Notes under the pieces: generated by a model
Told to the model about the DNA's origin: nothing
Seen by the model: the letters and a program-made list of their open reading frames with translations, nothing else
Database searches by the model: none
Source: Trogon surrucura
Taxonomy: Eukaryota > Chordata > Aves > Trogoniformes > Trogonidae
Assembly: GCA_020746105.1 (NCBI GenBank)
Contig: CM036617.1
Coordinates: forward strand, 175,240,412-175,304,411
Length of the DNA: 64,000 nt
Direction: 5' to 3'
Position numbers and translations under genes: made by a program
In this document: piece after piece, positions 51,501 through 60,086 of the stretch
Layout of the letters: each line of letters starts with the position of its first letter
Numbering within the stretch: the first letter of the stretch is position 1

Positions 51501-54500
51501 AATGCATTTTATAGCTGACATATATTATATCTAATTTCAAACAGCTTGAAATAATGCTGGAGCCCAAGGTCTGGAGAGAAGCTGCTACTCAGGTGTTCTT
51601 TGCCTTAGGGCTTGGATTTGGTGGAGTCATTGCCTTTTCAAGCTACAACAAGAGAGACAACAACTGCCATTTTGATGCTGTACTGGTGTCCTTCATCAAT
51701 TTTTTCACTTCTGTGCTGGCAACTTTGGTGGTGTTTGCAGTTCTGGGCTTCAAAGCTAATATCATAAATGAAAAATGTGTTATCCAGTATGAATATCCAT
51801 TTCTTTTTTTATAAATAATTTTTATGGTATATTTCATTTATGAATTAAAGCAGATCATTGAGTTCGATTACTCTGGTTTGTTCTGTTTTACAGAAATTCA
51901 GAGAGGATTTTAAAACTTTTGAAAGTAGGCAATTTGAGCCAGGATATGATCCCACATCATATCAATTTCTCAAGCATTACAGCAGAAGATTACAATTTAG
52001 TTTATGACATTATTCAGAAAGTTAAAGAAGAAGAGTTTGGTTCTCTCGGTCTGAAATCTTGTCAAATTGAAGATGAACTTAATAAGGTGAGAGTAATAAG
52101 TCTTAAAAACAGAGATTATGACTAGATAAATATTTATACAGAGGTGTACATATTTGATGTCTTAAATTATTATGTTTTCTATTGTTAAGATACAATTATT
52201 AAATGTACATACCGTTTCATTAGAAAGCAAAAGTTATTCTTTAATGATGAGATAGTTGTTTAATGAATACCATCCCATTCTGAAATCTTCACAGTAAGCC
52301 AGATCTGTAGAAAAAAGGATATTTTCCTATCTTTTTCAAAGGGTCTTCCAGTTTTAAACACTGACCTTTGTATAGTTGCACCAGCGTCTGAAACTAAAAT
52401 GTCAAATCAGTAACTTGGACATTAAAAATTTCTGTAGTATTCTTGCCATTTAAGTTTGAAACAAATAGGTATAGAAGTGAAGTCCTTTGTATACTTAATG
52501 GAGAAACAGAGTGTAGTTTGTAGCAGTCCCGTATAATAGATCTCACGCAAAATTATCAGTGAGAGAGAGGAAGAAGTTCTGATTGGACACAAGAGGAACA
52601 TTTCTCGCAATGAGAACAGTCAGCCTTCGGAATAACCTCCCTATGGAAGTGATGGATTCTCCCAACATTGGACACTGTTAAGATTCATCTGGACAAGGTG
52701 CTCGTCCATCTTCTCTAGACTGTGCTTTTGCCAAGAAAGATTGGACCCGATGATCCTTGAGATCCCTTCCAGTCTGCTATGCTATGATTCTATGAAAGAA
52801 GTGTGTTGTTAGTATCAATTGAGTTGTGAGTTCCCAGACAAATTCCATGTTTCAGTAAAAAATATTAAGTTTGCTAAATAGTATTAAGTTTGCAGTTGCA
52901 TATTAAATAGCAGCTTCCCACTCTACTATTAAGTTTTAATCAAAGACATTGCATGAACACAAAATTCATACAATAAAAAAAAATACTGTCCATGAATAAT
53001 AATGTGGATTTTTTTTCTCACTGACAGGCAGTTCAGGGAACTGGTTTAGCTTTTATTGCCTTTACAGAAGCAATGACTCACTTCCCTGCTTCTCCCTTCT
53101 GGTCAGTCATGTTCTTCCTCATGTTGGTAAATTTGGGACTTGGAAGTATGTTTGGAACCATTGAAGGCATCATCACACCCATTGTTGACACCTTCAAAGT
53201 CAGGAAAGAAATTCTTACTGGTGAGTTGCACAAACTTTCTTTTTTCACTAGAGCAGTAAGCTAATTTATATTTTTTTTGAGAGCCTGAAGTGTTGTTTTT
53301 TGAGATAAAAGTTTTCAGTGCTGACATTTTACAGATCAGTAAGTCACTGTATTCCAGACTGGTTTTCCATGCACAGGCAAAAGTAAAATGTTTTCCTGAA
53401 TGTTACAAGAGCAGGAACATTCTAGAATTTAAAATTTAATGGAGATCTTCCGTTACAGATTTCTGTATGAGCTCCTCCAGAATACTTTCCATTCCAGCCC
53501 GTGTCACTCATCAGGGAAACAAAGAAAAAGGGAAGAAGGAAAATACAGTGCCAATTACTAGAATTTATTCCTAAGCAGGCCAAATGAAATCTTAATTTAT
53601 GATGAAATGTTTATTAGATTAAAAATCAGTTCAGATACTTTCTAGAGGAACATATTTTTCTGTTGAATGTGGAAAGGGTCTTAAACAAGGTGTTCTTTGG
53701 AGGTTTTTTTGATTATTTTTTTTTTTATTTAAATGCCTCAAGTTATTTGAGGTGTAATCTGTTCATGTAGCTCTTATGATCTTGTAGCAGTTTATCCTTC
53801 TGAGACATCAGCATAAAACGTATTTTTTTGCTTTGTTACATCTAAGAATAAAATTCTTGATAAAGATAAATTGACTGTTTTTTTTTTTCAGTAGTCCTAA
53901 CCTACTGAGGACTTCTTTGGGCTTTTTTTTTTTTTTTTACCAGCTCCTAAATTTGTATTGAATAACCAGTGAGACATCTAGAAGTTGGCTGTTTTGCCTA
54001 AGCATATATGCAAATACTATGATATATAGTCATTACTCTGGAGTAATGAAGCATTTTACAGTAATTCCTTGTTATTGCATTTGACAAAAGAACCTATTAA
54101 GATAAAGGAATATTCAAGAACTGCCTTTCTCTTGTAATTTTTTGAGTGGTATGGATGCATGATTTTTGGTAAACTCACTTATACTCAGAGGATTACAACT
54201 CAATGTGGTGTTTTTATAATTAACTTATAAAATTGAAATACCTGGATTATACTTGATGCAATATTTGGGATTTATCAGGCATTATGCCTGCACCAGAATT
54301 TGTGCTTAAACCCACAAATCTTCAATTTTTTGCACAGTGTGAGCATATTTGTAGCTTTTTAACACTATGGTTCCAACTCAGTCCCTCTTGAGTTCAGGGA
54401 AACCAACTCTTGCTTCAAAGTATTTTGCATTCAAGTATATCCAAATCAGGATCTGCACATGTGTGTGCACCGAGTTAATATGAGTACACCTACCAGAACC

Positions 54501-57500
54501 TTCATTTAATGCATTTTATAGTGTGTAATAGTAAGACCTAGTGAGAGAACGTGAGAACAGCAAGGATTTTTTTCATTGACATACACACAGTTCTCATGGT
54601 CTAACTCTTGTCTCACGGTCGGTAATAAAACCGAGTGTGAAAGATGAGTCTCAGGTCAAGGATATTTTATCTGTGTTCTTTTGGTTTCATTATCTGGCAT
54701 TAGGAGTTCACATCAATTTGTAATGATCTCTTTTTTTTCTATACATTTCTGTTGTCTGAAAGTCATTATAACAATAGTTCCAACGAGGTTGAAGAAAGTG
54801 ATTGGTCTTCCACCACAGAATTTAAAAAAGAACGTTGTTGTCTTCCTTTCACTACTGTAATCAATGCTAATTGATTATCAGGGATTTATGCAATGCGTAT
54901 ATTCTGTAAGGATATTTTATATTTTAGCCCAGATGAATTTTGTTTAATTTTAGACTACCTAGGTGCATCATTAGCCTAAGTTCCCAGTGGGGGAAAAAAA
55001 TGGCATTTCAGGTGGGAGAATCAGTCTTACTGGTGCTCAACCTAAAATTGATTTCACAATTTATTGAAGGTTGACTTATTTTATGGCTACTTCAGCATTT
55101 GGTCCTATTCTTGATTAATTTAATAGGCAAAAAAACCCGTGGAGATTAATTATGCAGGATCAAACGTCCAAGAAATTTTTTTCAGGTCTCCTCTAAAAAA
55201 AGTGGGATCAGAAACGTTGCTTAGTGCACATACACATTTAGACAGATCCTAATAAAACTTTATGCCATGAGTGATCTTTTAGGGGAAGTCTATTAATCCT
55301 TTATATTTTTTAGAATCACAGTCTGAAAATTCGTTTTTTCTCATTCCTAAATTTCACTTTTAAAGTCCAAAATTTGTAAATGCTAATGATCAAGTGACAT
55401 GATGTATGATGTTTAGCTTACTAGTTCTTTTTATTTTAGCCTTACATTCACATTAAGTTAAATGTTTAATGGGAAGTAGTCGCTTGATTAATCACTGCTG
55501 CTTGATCAGGACTGCTGTAATTCTAATTTTACAACTTTCCGGTTATGTAAGAAAGCCAGTAGGATTTCTCATATTCTTATAATTCGACGCTCTAAGAAGT
55601 AGAAGATCAACTTCGTATGAAATAATGTGCTAAAGTATATCTTTGCTGTTTCAAACTCTGTTTCCTTTTCCTTTGTAATAACTAGAGCACACATTTCTGT
55701 CCTTTATTCCAGTCATCTGCTGCGTGGTAGCATTTTTTATTGGCCTGATCTTTGTGCAGCGCTCTGGAAATTACTTTGTGACGATGTTTGATGACTACTC
55801 AGCTACACTGCCCCTGATTATTGTGGTCATTTTGGAGAATATTGCAGTCACCCGGATTTATGGAATAGACAAGTAAGTGACGGAAATGTTTCCCCCTGTC
55901 CGTATCAACAATATTCATTACAATAATTTTTACTGTTTTAATTGTATTGAGTGAAGTATTTGCATTGTACACATAAATACAGGCAAGTAAGAAGTGGGTT
56001 AATCTGAACATGGATCCAGTCTGGTTTTAAGAACTGATTTGGAGCAAAATACACAATGCATCAGGACAGCATACTGAAACTCAGAGTCATTGCAACTGAT
56101 CCAAAGAGAGGAGAATGCACTAAAAGAGGCAAAATTACAGAGTTAGGAAGGAGGCTGTATAACAGCTATGAGGGTTTTATACAGAACTAAGAGAGCGAGA
56201 GAAAGATTTCGAGAAGTAATAACCATGGTCTAAGCAGCAGATGAGGGTATGTATTCTAAACAGATCTGCAGTATTCTAGGCAGCCTGAGAAAGGAACAAA
56301 GCAAGCTCTAATGGCAGTAACAATAAGAAAGTTTCAGTTTCTGAGCTAGATTTAGTTTGGAGTATTGTAGCAATTAATAGTTCTTTGCGTTAGTTGTGAG
56401 AAAGGAAATAGAAGACAGCAAAGAACAGGGACAAAACCTACTTGGAAGCAGCATGGTTGACAATGAACTTAAGTAATCTTCTATCAGTGATGATTGAAAA
56501 GACCATGAAGTCCGTCTGATTTTTTTACATCTTAGGACTCAGATCACCAGAATGTGTTCACTAAGTGAGATCAGTGTGTGCCATATTTAAGGAATAGGAG
56601 GGTTTCTATAAAAAATAACTCATGCCATCCACAGATAAACCAGTTTGCTATACTAGCATGTTGAAGTAATTGAAACATCTGTGATTCCTTTGCATGTACA
56701 AAGGGTGACATAGAATGGGTGTTTTTTCATTTGACTTTTCTCTTTTTCAATCTGAGTAATCAGCCAGTCCCTTGCTATAATGAAATAAAACTATAATAAG
56801 AAAATTTAATTTTATGGTTTCCAGACACTGTTTCTGATCTACGCAAGTAGGGCCTGGTCTACTTACTCATTAAAGTAGATTTCTTGCTTGGGCTGCATAT
56901 ATAATCCTATAATTGATGACATGGACATGAAAACACCATGTAGATATTTTTACACATGCAAGCAAAAGATGAAACAGATGACCTGGTTCTCAGGTTGGTA
57001 ATGGCCAGTCAGGAATAGTTCTGCTGTGAAGGGAGTCAGCAATTCACACGCGAGGAATTTGGTATTTAGGTGTAGCTAAAATGCGGTGATACTTTGCTTC
57101 TGAATCAGAGTGCAATTGATTTGTGTTTTCAAAACAGATTCTGACAGAGTATAATGAAAAGTTAACAGCAAAATTTATCATTCATAGCAACCACCTGTAC
57201 CTCCCTCTGGAGTTTTCCTGGTATTTCTTCCAGTGTATATTTCTTCAGAATATCGTGTCTTGGGAACCTAGCATTCTTGTTTGTAAAAACTGCCAGAATC
57301 ACATCATTGTTTGTGACAGGATCAAAGAGTCCTCCTTGTAGATGAAGATCCCTTAGATACATTGTTTCTGGTCAAATAGAAAAAAACAAACCTGTGGCAT
57401 CCAAAAGGATTGTAGCCAAAGGATGGAAAAAAGACAACATGTGAATCCCTGCAGCCAAGAAGGAAAATCTGCTGCACTGGAATCAGTGCTAAAGGAGCGT

Positions 57501-60086
57501 GGTAGCTTTTAAAAGTGGATAAATAGGATGGGCTGATGAAAGATGTTAAAGATAATAGATTTGTGTTCAACTGGATGAAGAACTGGAGGTCCCAGGAAGA
57601 AAAGGCTATCCACAGAGGGCACAATGTGTTTATAAATTTGATTTTGTTTCATTGCAGTGCAAACAAAGGATGGAATACCCCAAATGAGGCAGTTGAAAAT
57701 TTTTTGAGACTTTATATGATAGTAGTTTCACATGTGTAACAGCTTTGAAAACATATTTATTGCTATAAGAGTTTTTTTGAGACATTTCAAAAGGGAGTGG
57801 GACCACAAGAGAGTTAAAACAGAATCAGTGCTTTTGCACACTCCAAAAGAATTAATTGTAAAAATATTCTCTCTTATTCTGCTGGCGCTGGAACCGTGTA
57901 CTTCTTCGTCAAGGGTACAAAAATAGAAGTTATGTTCGTATCAGAACTTGCAATTTTGAGGCACAAGGAGGCAGATTTAAAACTTCACAAAATTTTATTT
58001 CAGCAACTTACATGATGCAAACCACAGCTTATGCATAAAATTATTTTTTACACTGCAGCACACATGTGGGTTTGAAATTCATTTTGCGGAATCTGTAAGA
58101 TGTGCTGGTTGTATATGTCTTCAAAAGTAGTGACACATGCCTCAGTAAACAACCCAGTAGGCAATGTAAAAAGATGTAAAAAATGATCTTATAAAAGAAA
58201 GGTGAATTTAAATGTAACCCCAGCATGGTTCATCAAGCAGTTTACTAGGTCACTACACTGCATAGTGATTCCTTCTGTTCATCTGTTCTGAACTAGTAAT
58301 ACATGCTATATTTGTAATCCCATCAAGTAATCTAAACTGCAGCCATTTCTATATGTGCGTTTTCTCAGTGTGTCCTTACCCTGAAATTCCGTGCTATGTG
58401 TCAATTACAGTACTTGAAATCTCAGTGGATGCGTTAACAATATCCTTTTATTCCCCTCACAGATTTATGGAGGATCTGAAGGATATGCTCGGGTTTTCTC
58501 CAAGCCAGTATTATTACTACATGTGGAAGTATGTTTCACCTTCAGTACTGCTATGTTTACTGGTAGCTAGCATTGTCCAAATGGGATTAAGTCCTCCCGG
58601 CTACAATGCTTGGATTGAAGATACGGTATGTATATATTAGATGCCATGATCATCATCATCATATCTGAAGTATTTCAGAAATAAATGAAAAGACAAAAAA
58701 AATTTCCATTAGGACTTCAAAATCGGTATAGCTAATGACATGATTGTTTTTATATCAAGTAATATTAATGTATTTTGAGTAGTTCTCTTTTAAAATTAAC
58801 TGACATGAACCTTCATGCTTTTTGTTTGTTGATATATATTGAAGAAATTCTTAAGGTTGGGAGAAGGTGATCACTTTCATTAAATCTTTTTTTTACTGCA
58901 GAAGATAGTTGGGTGATAACACTGAATAAATCAACACATCAATTCTTTATGTGGAATTAAATACTGAGATTCAACCATGTCACAGATTTTCCCCTGTGGG
59001 AACACATATCACATTGTAGGTAACAGCTGAATTAAAACCTGACTCTGATAAGAATGTTTGATTTGTAAAAACTCAAATACAAGGGGTTGGCTCTAACCAG
59101 ACACCCACTCTACTCTCTTGGGATTCTCAGAGAAACACCCCTGTTATGTTTGATACTTGCTCTCAAAAATCAAGAGAAATATCAAAGAATACCAAGCACA
59201 CCATTGCTTTCTTTGTATAAAATCAGGCAAACTGAAGTCTGTTGGCTACTGATTCATGGATGCAGCAGAGATGTAGGGTGTAGTCACTGCCCCAATAAAT
59301 GTATTGCAGTTTAAATTAAGTTTATACAAAGCAGAACAATTCCACAGGGTGACCTGAGACAGTCCCTGTCTATTAGCTTGCAGAACAAGGACTTATCTTC
59401 CAGGCAGAGCTACCTGTTCTGAACATCCTGTGAAGGATCAGGGAACAACTACGGACAAATGTAGCAGAAAGCCAAACATGAAAATCTTGATTTGGGTTCT
59501 GCTTGAGTGCTCCGAGCGTCTCAAACTGTGGGGCGGTGTTGGTCCTGGTCATTGGCAGAAGGATGGCAATCCTACATCTCCATGAGGTAGTGGTGCCCAC
59601 ACTGTGGGTGCAAGGTAACAGAAAGATGAGCCTGCATTTGAAAAATACAGGCCTTGGTGAGGACTGCAGGTTTACTCTTTTTTGAGTAAAGATGTTTTCT
59701 CTTGGGTTACTCAGGCTACGGAGGAGTTCCAGAGCTATCCAACATGGGGGATGATTGTCTGCATATCTCTGATGGTGTTAGCCATACTGCCAGTCCCAAT
59801 AGTCTTTGTGGTGCGCCGCTGCAATCTTATCGATGACAGCTCTGGTAGCTTGGCATCTGTATCCTACAAAAGAGGCCGGATCATAAAGGAGCCTGTTAAT
59901 CTGGAGGGAGATAATACAAGTCTGATTCATGGGAAGAGTCCAAGTGAAGTGCCCTCTCCCAATTTTGGCAAAAACATATATAGAAAACAGACTGGATCAC
60001 CAACTCTGGACACTGCTCCAAATGGACGTTACGGTATTGGGTACCTGATGGCAGATATGCCTGATATGCCGGAGTCTGATTTGTAA
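33262..60086 (+). CDS. SLC6A15: SLC6A15, sodium-dependent neutral amino acid transporter B0AT2 (11 coding exons)
   Basis: The coding sequence joins 33262-33550, 43052-43209, 43688-43814, 46528-46709, 48018-48128, 51545-51786, 51894-52086, 53028-53220, 55713-55872, 58463-58625 and 59715-60086. This gives 2190 nt, i.e. 729 residues plus stop, and all junctions stay in frame with GT-AG introns. Family knowledge: SLC6A15 is a plasma-membrane, mainly neuronal, Na+-dependent, Cl--independent carrier of leucine, isoleucine, valine, methionine and proline, with the LeuT fold of 12 helices. Seen here: an acidic cytosolic N-terminus (1-62), the SLC6 signature NVWRFPYL in TM1 (83-90), TM2 to TM12 in order, sequons at N187 and N213 in extracellular loop 2 and at N383 and N394 in loop 4, and a C-terminal ESDL that fits a class I PDZ ligand. 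The protein is one residue shorter than the recalled human 730, explained by MADMPDM near the C-terminus where human has an extra Ile. Thr545-Arg546 in TM10 is unusual. Identification is by recalled similarity; the assignment to SLC6A15 is firm, exact boundaries slightly less so. Confidence 0.97.
36768..36797. repeat. 15-bp tandem duplication
   Basis: Two adjacent copies of GGGCCCAAAGGAGT(T/A) differ only at the last base. Small local duplication in intron 2 with no evident function. Confidence 0.9.
39455..39468 (+). promoter_or_regulatory. CTCF-like core motif (weak)
   Basis: TGACTAGAGGGCAG agrees with the CTCF core consensus CCASYAGRKGGCRS at 12 of 14 positions; the first two bases differ. 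The match was scored by eye in a long sequence, so a chance hit is quite possible. Confidence 0.25.
39835..39965 (+). repeat. Ancient MIR/CORE-type SINE (tRNA-derived), degraded
   Basis: The segment follows the layout of amniote MIR elements: a tRNA-like head with TTGTGATTAAGGTTGTGGAC, a pol III B-box-like GGTTCAGTTCC at 39880-39890, then TGCTCTAGTACAG and later GGGTAAGTCATTTAGGCCCC, which recalls the MIR block GGCAAGTCACTTA and its following pyrimidine-rich CTCAG sequence. Many substitutions and small gaps fit great age. It is not a functional tRNA: a cloverleaf does not form around it. Extent is approximate. Confidence 0.65.
40939..41716 (-). mobile_element. Solo LTR of an avian endogenous retrovirus, with 5-bp target-site duplication
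   Basis: A 778-bp unit begins TGTCATGG and ends TAGGACA, giving TG...CA ends with a TGTC/GACA terminal inverted repeat. It is flanked on both sides by TAAGG (40934-40938 and 41717-41721), a perfect 5-bp target-site duplication. It is more GC-rich than its surroundings. Layout resembles a common avian LTR type whose sense strand starts TGT(G/C)CT(G/A)GTTT. Taken that way, the sense strand is minus, with a TATA-like TATAAA (minus strand of 41356-41361) next to a partial CRE (ACGTCATA). No gag, pol or env sequence is adjacent, so internal recombination between two LTRs probably left this solo copy. A 5-bp duplication fits ERVL or some other classes; the exact family is not assigned. The frames of up to 131 codons inside are not genes. 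Confidence 0.85.
41722..43051 (+). other. SLC6A15: SLC6A15 intron 2, end
   Basis: AT-rich intron with a short alternating TA/CA dinucleotide tract at about 42336-42366. No gene or transposon recognised. It ends with TTTGTCCCTTTCATAG before exon 3. Confidence 0.6.
43052..43209 (+). CDS. SLC6A15: SLC6A15 exon 3: TM2 and first intracellular loop
   Basis: Acceptor CTTTCATAG|G; donor GTA|GTAAGT. The exon completes Gly97 and codes to Val149: [20 protein letters not shown] forms TM2, followed by the conserved [20 protein letters not shown] of intracellular loop 1, then GGIGFASCV at the start of TM3. Length 158 bp; it returns the frame to a codon boundary. Confidence 0.96.
43210..43687 (+). other. 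SLC6A15: SLC6A15 intron 3
   Basis: A 478-bp intron with canonical GTAAGT and a T-rich tract ending TTAATAG. A short TTTA run lies near 43606-43618. Nothing else is recognised. Confidence 0.85.
43688..43814 (+). CDS. SLC6A15: SLC6A15 exon 4: TM3 and start of extracellular loop 2
   Basis: Acceptor AATAG|GTG; donor ACCT|GTAAGT. It codes residues 150-191 plus one base: [20 protein letters not shown] completes TM3, then the extracellular [21 protein letters not shown]. The Asn187-Ala-Ser sequon lies at a position recalled as glycosylated loop 2 in mammals. Length 127 bp. Confidence 0.96.
43815..44309 (+). other. SLC6A15: SLC6A15 intron 4, before the CR1
   Basis: AT-rich intron sequence from the donor to a CR1 insertion. 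No feature recognised. Confidence 0.6.
44310..45182 (+). mobile_element. CR1 LINE, 5'-truncated and internally deleted
   Basis: About 870 bp of the best-preserved CR1 here, in SLC6A15 sense. The frame at 44314 starts within the reverse-transcriptase domain ([20 protein letters not shown], then the LFNIFIND box). At about 44436 it jumps directly to [13 protein letters not shown], losing the intervening segment that holds the FADD catalytic box of CR1 reverse transcriptase. It continues with [19 protein letters not shown], shifts frame near 44755, and goes on in another frame ([20 protein letters not shown], then [20 protein letters not shown]). The 3' UTR ends in ACTAGATGATCTTTCGAGGT and ATTCTGTG octamers. 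It cannot be autonomous: no endonuclease, no complete reverse transcriptase. Confidence 0.95.
45183..46527 (+). other. SLC6A15: SLC6A15 intron 4, after the CR1
   Basis: AT-rich intron with no coding exon, RNA gene or transposon recognised. It ends CTCTTGACAG before exon 5. Confidence 0.6.
46528..46709 (+). CDS. SLC6A15: SLC6A15 exon 5: extracellular loop 2 and TM4
   Basis: Acceptor TTGACAG|TTG; donor GGCAAG|GTAAGT. It codes residues 192-252: [20 protein letters not shown] of loop 2, the Asn213-Ile-Ser sequon, then [20 protein letters not shown] as TM4 and the link IQSSGK. Length 182 bp; it ends on a codon boundary. The in-frame open stretch upstream of 46528 is intronic. Confidence 0.96.
46710..48017 (+). 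other. SLC6A15: SLC6A15 intron 5
   Basis: About 1.3 kb with GTAAGT donor and TTTTTCAG acceptor. A short TTG trinucleotide run lies near 47117-47132. Nothing else recognised. Confidence 0.7.
48018..48128 (+). CDS. SLC6A15: SLC6A15 exon 6: TM5
   Basis: Acceptor TTTTTCAG|ATC; donor CCTAAG|GTATGT. It codes residues 253-289: [20 protein letters not shown] is TM5, then [17 protein letters not shown] in the extracellular loop before TM6. The exon is 111 bp, exactly 37 codons, and symmetric (phase 0 both ends), so skipping it would keep frame but remove TM5. Confidence 0.96.
48129..51544 (+). other. SLC6A15: SLC6A15 intron 6
   Basis: About 3.4 kb of AT-rich intron. The minus-strand frame at 49830-50123 and others show no family motif. 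No transposon recognised by eye. The acceptor follows TAATTTCAAACAG; pyrimidine-rich sequence lies upstream at about 51450-51490. Confidence 0.6.
51545..51786 (+). CDS. SLC6A15: SLC6A15 exon 7: TM6 and TM7
   Basis: Acceptor CAAACAG|CTT; donor ATCCA|GTATGA. It codes residues 290 to part of 370. [20 protein letters not shown] (308-327) contains the broken TM6 helix of the LeuT fold, which lines the substrate site. [20 protein letters not shown] is TM7, followed by the start of extracellular loop 4. Length 242 bp; the last codon (Gln370) is split 2+1. The donor is a weaker GTATGA match, and read-through meets a stop at about 51812. Confidence 0.95.
51787..51893 (+). other. SLC6A15: SLC6A15 intron 7 (short)
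   Basis: Only 107 bp, by far the shortest intron of the gene. It has GT-AG ends and a T-rich tract before TTTTACAG. It holds an in-frame stop, so retention would truncate the protein in loop 4. Confidence 0.92.
51894..52086 (+). CDS. SLC6A15: SLC6A15 exon 8: extracellular loop 4
   Basis: Acceptor TTTTACAG|AAA; donor AATAAG|GTGAGA. It codes residues 370-434: [64 protein letters not shown]. It carries sequons at Asn383-Leu-Ser and Asn394-Phe-Ser. This loop-4 region is the part most diverged from the recalled human protein, as is usual for extracellular loops. Length 193 bp. Confidence 0.95.
52087..52574 (+). other. SLC6A15: SLC6A15 intron 8, before the CR1
   Basis: AT-rich intron with no feature recognised. 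Confidence 0.6.
52575..52796 (+). repeat. Diverged CR1 LINE 3' fragment
   Basis: An older CR1 3' end of about 220 bp. Diagnostic pieces are AATAACCTCCCTATGGAAGT, a diverged form of the RLPREV region, then TTCATCTGGACAAGGTGCTC, GATGATCCTTGAGATCCCTT and terminal octamers GCTATG-ATTCTATG. It is clearly more diverged than the copies at 9.1 and 44.3 kb and probably from another CR1 subfamily. Orientation +. Confidence 0.85.
52797..53027 (+). other. SLC6A15: SLC6A15 intron 8, end
   Basis: AT-rich intron ending with a T-rich tract and CACTGACAG. No other feature. Confidence 0.7.
53028..53220 (+). CDS. SLC6A15: SLC6A15 exon 9: end of loop 4 and TM8
   Basis: Acceptor CTGACAG|GCA; donor TTACTG|GTGAGT. 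It codes residues 435-498 plus one base: [20 protein letters not shown] is the second part of loop 4, then [20 protein letters not shown] is TM8, then [20 protein letters not shown]. This region is very close to the recalled human sequence. Length 193 bp. Confidence 0.96.
53221..55712 (+). other. SLC6A15: SLC6A15 intron 9
   Basis: About 2.5 kb of AT-rich intron with several poly(T) runs (for example near 53880 and 53920). No exon, RNA gene or transposon recognised. The acceptor is CCTTTATTCCAG. Confidence 0.65.
55713..55872 (+). CDS. SLC6A15: SLC6A15 exon 10: TM9 and TM10, with unusual Thr-Arg
   Basis: Acceptor TTATTCCAG|TCA; donor GACAA|GTAAGT. It codes from Val499 to part of Lys552: [20 protein letters not shown] is TM9, and [20 protein letters not shown] is TM10. 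Residues 545-546 are Thr-Arg (ACC CGG at 55850-55855), where human SLC6A15 is recalled to have Cys-Phe and other SLC6 members often Ser-Trp. A charged residue here, near the end of TM10, is unexpected. The reading frame is otherwise intact. Length 160 bp. Confidence 0.95.
55873..58462 (+). other. SLC6A15: SLC6A15 intron 10
   Basis: About 2.6 kb of AT-rich intron. Frames such as 57123-57341 and 57322-57624 show no recognisable protein. No transposon was recognised. The acceptor is TTCCCCTCACAG. Confidence 0.65.
58463..58625 (+). CDS. SLC6A15: SLC6A15 exon 11: TM11
   Basis: Acceptor CCTCACAG|ATT; donor GATACG|GTATGT. It completes Lys552 and codes to Thr606: [20 protein letters not shown], then [20 protein letters not shown] as TM11, then [14 protein letters not shown]. 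The Thr606-Ala607 junction corresponds to the Lys-Ala recalled in human. Length 163 bp. Confidence 0.96.
58626..59714 (+). other. SLC6A15: SLC6A15 intron 11
   Basis: About 1.1 kb. A short ATC run lies at about 58649-58660. The pyrimidine tract before the acceptor (TTTTCTCTTGGGTTACTCAG) is comparatively weak. No other feature. Confidence 0.75.
59715..60086 (+). CDS. SLC6A15: SLC6A15 exon 12: TM12, cytosolic C-terminus and stop
   Basis: Acceptor GTTACTCAG|GCT; the TAA stop ends at 60086. It codes residues 607-729: [13 protein letters not shown]12 ([20 protein letters not shown]), the membrane-proximal [20 protein letters not shown], and a cytosolic tail with [20 protein letters not shown] and [20 protein letters not shown], ending PESDL. 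The last three residues Ser-Asp-Leu fit a class I PDZ ligand. The in-frame sequence before 59715 is intronic and not a start. Confidence 0.96.
   Translation, partial: ATEEFQSYPTWGMIVCISLMVLAILPVPIVFVVRRCNLIDDSSGSLASVSYKRGRIIKEPVNLEGDNTSLIHGKSPSEVPSPNFGKNIYRKQTGSPTLDTAPNGRYGIGYLMADMPDMPESDL

Noticed and set aside
59682-59714. Alternative start for the last SLC6A15 frame
   Set aside because: The frame begins with TTG in the intron; the acceptor CTCAG at 59714 gives the expected protein.
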